From NCBI GenBank assembly GCA_947631075.1, contig CANRJU010000038.1, positions 1-14,587 on the forward strand: a stretch of DNA of 14,587 nucleotides, in the 5' to 3' direction. The translations under genes were made by a program, and so were the position numbers. Position 1 is the first letter of the stretch; each line of letters starts with the position of its first letter. This DNA is from an uncultured Lachnospiraceae bacterium (GTDB taxonomy: Bacteria; Bacillota; Clostridia; Lachnospirales; Lachnospiraceae). This document shows positions 12,936-14,587 of the stretch, piece after piece. The notes below the pieces were generated by a model. That model was given only the letters and a program-made list of their open reading frames with translations, had not been told where the DNA came from and searched no databases.

Positions 12936-13485
12936 TCCAAAAGCAGTCCTCTCTCTGCATGGCTTCCCGATCCGCCTCTATCATCTCCTCTTTCAGAGCT
13001 TTCACATTCTCGATATAAGCCTCCGTGCCCTCTGTCAATCTTTTTTCAAGAAATGCCTGATACTGGAGCATACATTCATACAAGGATTCTAAGGAAGTAT
13101 TCACCAGCGTAAATCCCACATAATCATAGTCTTCACATTCTTCGCTTTCTTCCGTTTCTTCCTGCATATCGTCGTCCGGAAAGTCATCATCGGCATACTC
13201 GTCAATCTCATGCGATATAACAAGTATTTTGCCGCTGCTGGCATTTATGCCGATCCAATCGCCATCTCCCGTATATCCCAAATAGAAATACCCTTTTTCA
13301 ACATACTCAATATCCTCTGCATCTATTTCTTCAAAATTCAAATAGGGCGCTGCGCTTTCTGGGAGGCCATAGTCTGATAATATTTCAATGTCCGCATCTC
13401 GCAGGCCATAATTCTTTAAAACTGCCCCGTCATAGCAGATCAACGGCTCTCCTGTCCACTTCTCTGTAAATTCAGTTGCTTTCAT
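12910..13485 (-). CDS. SUKH-type (SUKH-4-like) immunity protein
   Basis: A 191-residue cytoplasmic protein resembling the SUKH superfamily, whose members often neutralise secreted polymorphic toxins. The pattern YGLPESAAPYLNFEEI (39-54), a GYFYLGYTGDGDWIGINAS block (65-83), GKILVISHE and the late FTLVNTSLESLYECMLQY (125-142) fits SUKH-4 proteins as I recall them. Residues 95-121 are an unusually acidic insert. I chose the ATG at 13485 because GGAGG lies 8 nt upstream and a TTGTGG-17-TATAAT promoter sits just before it. The longer frame from 13599 would place that promoter inside the coding region. The lipoprotein gene follows directly. No toxin gene is in the window. The superfamily call is fairly strong; the SUKH-4 subgroup is less sure. 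Confidence 0.75.
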   Translation of the reverse strand: MKATEFTEKWTGEPLICYDGAVLKNYGLRDADIEILSDYGLPESAAPYLNFEEIDAEDIEYVEKGYFYLGYTGDGDWIGINASSGKILVISHEIDEYADDDFPDDDMQEETEESEECEDYDYVGFTLVNTSLESLYECMLQYQAFLEKRLTEGTEAYIENVKALKEEMIEADREAMQREDCFWNEEIKKLL

Positions 13486-13537
13486 CGCATATTCCTCCAT
13501 ATTTGCCTCGTTCAAAAAGGCTCTTCCTCCATACACA

Positions 13538-13566
13538 ATTATAGTATAATTATGTTCTCTCCACAA
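13538..13566 (-). promoter_or_regulatory. Sigma-A promoter of the SUKH/lipoprotein unit
   Basis: On the minus strand, TTGTGG (13566-13561), a 17-bp spacer, and a perfect TATAAT (13543-13538). The start would be near 13531, about 45 nt before the ATG at 13485. It supports the shorter start for the SUKH-like gene. Confidence 0.75.
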
Positions 13567-13670
13567 CTGGATTGTATCACTTTTTGTAATTTTCATCATG
13601 TAATATTTGCGGAGGGAGGAAGAAATTTAATGGAAATTTAATAGAAACGTGAGCGTGATTGTGGTATTAT

Positions 13671-13694
13671 GTTAGTGAAGCAAACTTTGCTAAC
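13671..13694 (+). promoter_or_regulatory. Palindromic candidate operator upstream of the YdcF-like gene
   Basis: AGCAAA (13679-13684) and TTTGCT (13686-13691) are perfect inverted arms around a single C, flanked by GTTAG (13671-13675) and AAC (13692-13694). The TATTAT at 13665-13670 just before it could be a -10 box, which would put the palindrome over the transcription start. The TTAG/CTAA ends recall metal-dependent repressor sites, but the regulator is not identifiable from sequence. Confidence 0.4.
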
Positions 13695-13740
13695 AAGTTA
13701 TGATACAGAATAAATCGCAGTGATTGAGGAGCGTAGGCTA

Positions 13741-14349
13741 ATGAATACTCGTATCATTTCTGATATATCAAACTTTATATTTGTATCTGATAAACCTGAA
13801 AAGGTTGATGCTATTTTCCTGCCTGGCGGCTCACATCCTGAACAACCTGAATACGCTGCTGAATTGTATAATCAAGGCTATGCAAAGTGGCTTATTCCTT
13901 CGGGTGGGATTAGTGTGAAACGTGATAAATGGCCGGGAGTTCGCTCAAAAGCAGACATATACAGCGGAGATTATCAATCCGACTGTGAATTCTTTACAGA
14001 CGTATTTTTGAAAAATGATATACCAGCCTCTGCAATTATTGGAGAAGATCGGTCCGGTCACACCCGTGATAACGCCTTTCTTTCACGAAAGACCGTTAAC
14101 AGGGCGGGCATTGAAATAAAAACAGCGCTGATTGTCTGTAAAGCGTTTCACGCCCGCAGGTGTCTTATGCTATACCAAATGGCTTTTCCTAACGTGGACA
14201 TAAAAGTGTGCCCCGTGCATTGTTATAACATCACAAAAGATAATTGGTATAAAAGCGAAACAGGAATAGACCGTGTTCTTGGCGAATTGGCTCGGTGCGG
14301 TAATCAATTTGTTGGGGATATTAAGCAGTACATATTGCAAGTCCAATGA
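13741..14349 (+). CDS. YdcF/DUF218 family protein
   Basis: A 202-residue protein of the DUF218 (YdcF-like) family, a Rossmann-like fold of uncertain biochemical role. Family signs are the first strand and loop DAIFLPGGS (23-31), the WLIPSGG segment (50-56), EDRSGHTRDNAFLSRK (102-117) and the strand/helix TALIVCKAFHARRCLM (128-143). Unlike membrane-bound relatives such as SanA, it has no N-terminal transmembrane helix, so it is likely cytoplasmic. The ATG at 13741 has GAGGAG 9 nt upstream; a GTG at 13720 would extend it by seven residues but lacks a site. Its AT-rich codon use differs from the GC-rich metK/nfo genes, so recent acquisition is possible. It is on the same strand as the partial oxidoreductase that follows. 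Confidence 0.85.
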   Translation: MNTRIISDISNFIFVSDKPEKVDAIFLPGGSHPEQPEYAAELYNQGYAKWLIPSGGISVKRDKWPGVRSKADIYSGDYQSDCEFFTDVFLKNDIPASAIIGEDRSGHTRDNAFLSRKTVNRAGIEIKTALIVCKAFHARRCLMLYQMAFPNVDIKVCPVHCYNITKDNWYKSETGIDRVLGELARCGNQFVGDIKQYILQVQ

Positions 14350-14555
14350 GTATTCATAGGTTGCGTCATTTGTATTGGTCGTTTATATGCGACTTGAAAT
14401 ACTTCCTTGCACAAAGGCAAAAACAAGGGAAAATCCATGCTATTTTAAATCTTTGAAAGCGAAACGCCTTGGAAACATAAGTTTTCAGAGTGTGATAAAA
14501 ATAAATCGGGATTTGTCGAGAAGTGAATCGGAACTGTATGAGAGGAAAACACTTT

Positions 14556-14587
14556 ATGTATGATGTCATTGTCGTTGGCGCAGGTCC
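14556..14587 (+). CDS. Start of an FAD/NAD(P)-binding oxidoreductase (cut by window edge)
   Basis: Only the first ten codons are present, MYDVIVVGAG, with the next codon starting CC. This is the first beta strand and glycine loop of a Rossmann dinucleotide-binding fold (GxGxxG), typical of flavin-dependent oxidoreductases. AGAGGA lies about 10 nt before the ATG. The fragment is too short to name the enzyme. The 206 bp between the YdcF stop and this start hold no convincing gene or terminator. Confidence 0.6.
   Translation, partial: MYDVIVVGAG

Noticed and set aside
14366..14569. Short frames on both strands between the YdcF-like gene and the oxidoreductase
   Set aside because: No ribosome binding sites and no recognisable motifs; the overlapping opposite frames look like chance in AT-rich DNA.

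Overview
The window reads as chromosomal DNA from a spore-forming anaerobic Firmicute, most likely a Clostridia/Lachnospiraceae-type gut bacterium. The reasons are a SpoVAF/GerA-family spore protein, a YtvI-like AI-2E permease, a DUF4250 mini-protein, LytTR and XRE regulators, strong GGAGG ribosome binding sites and canonical sigma-A promoters. GC content is mixed: housekeeping genes are GC-rich, while intergenic regions and the right-hand end are AT-rich. Family names come from reading the protein sequences, not from database searches.

Left part (1-2950): the N-terminal third of methionyl-tRNA synthetase (metG, minus strand) has its own sigma-A promoter and a leader of about 120 nt carrying a hairpin-rich element. 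Next come a LytTR-family regulator with a degenerate receiver domain (minus) and a divergent small XRE-type regulator (plus). Endonuclease IV (nfo, plus) follows, with a near-perfect promoter and a 31-codon upstream ORF that overlaps its start codon. A degenerate tandem repeat and a bidirectional-looking hairpin separate nfo from the next gene.

Middle (2950-9520): a SpoVAF-like spore germination membrane protein (minus) is divergent from a DUF4250 gene and a GNAT acetyltransferase (plus). The acetyltransferase converges on a YtvI-like permease (minus). A histidine kinase/OmpR-type response regulator operon (minus) is divergent from metK (plus). Four 10-bp repeat units lie between the kinase and metK promoters. 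Downstream of metK are a strong hairpin, a second copy of the element seen in the metG leader, and a tRNA-Arg(CCU).

Right part (9521-14587): two minus-strand transcription units are made of accessory-looking genes. The upstream one encodes a SUKH-type immunity-like protein with an acidic insert and a lipoprotein. The downstream one encodes an unrecognised two-TM membrane protein and a Sel1-repeat protein whose start lies 2 bp after the preceding stop. No toxin gene is visible. The AT-rich right end holds a YdcF/DUF218 protein preceded by a palindrome, then the first codons of an FAD/NAD-binding oxidoreductase that runs off the edge.

The most interesting non-genic signals are the paired interspersed element (633-688 and 9267-9360), the leader ORF overlapping nfo, and the 10-bp repeats in the kinase-metK intergenic region. 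The most interesting gene context is the SUKH/lipoprotein/membrane/Sel1 cluster.
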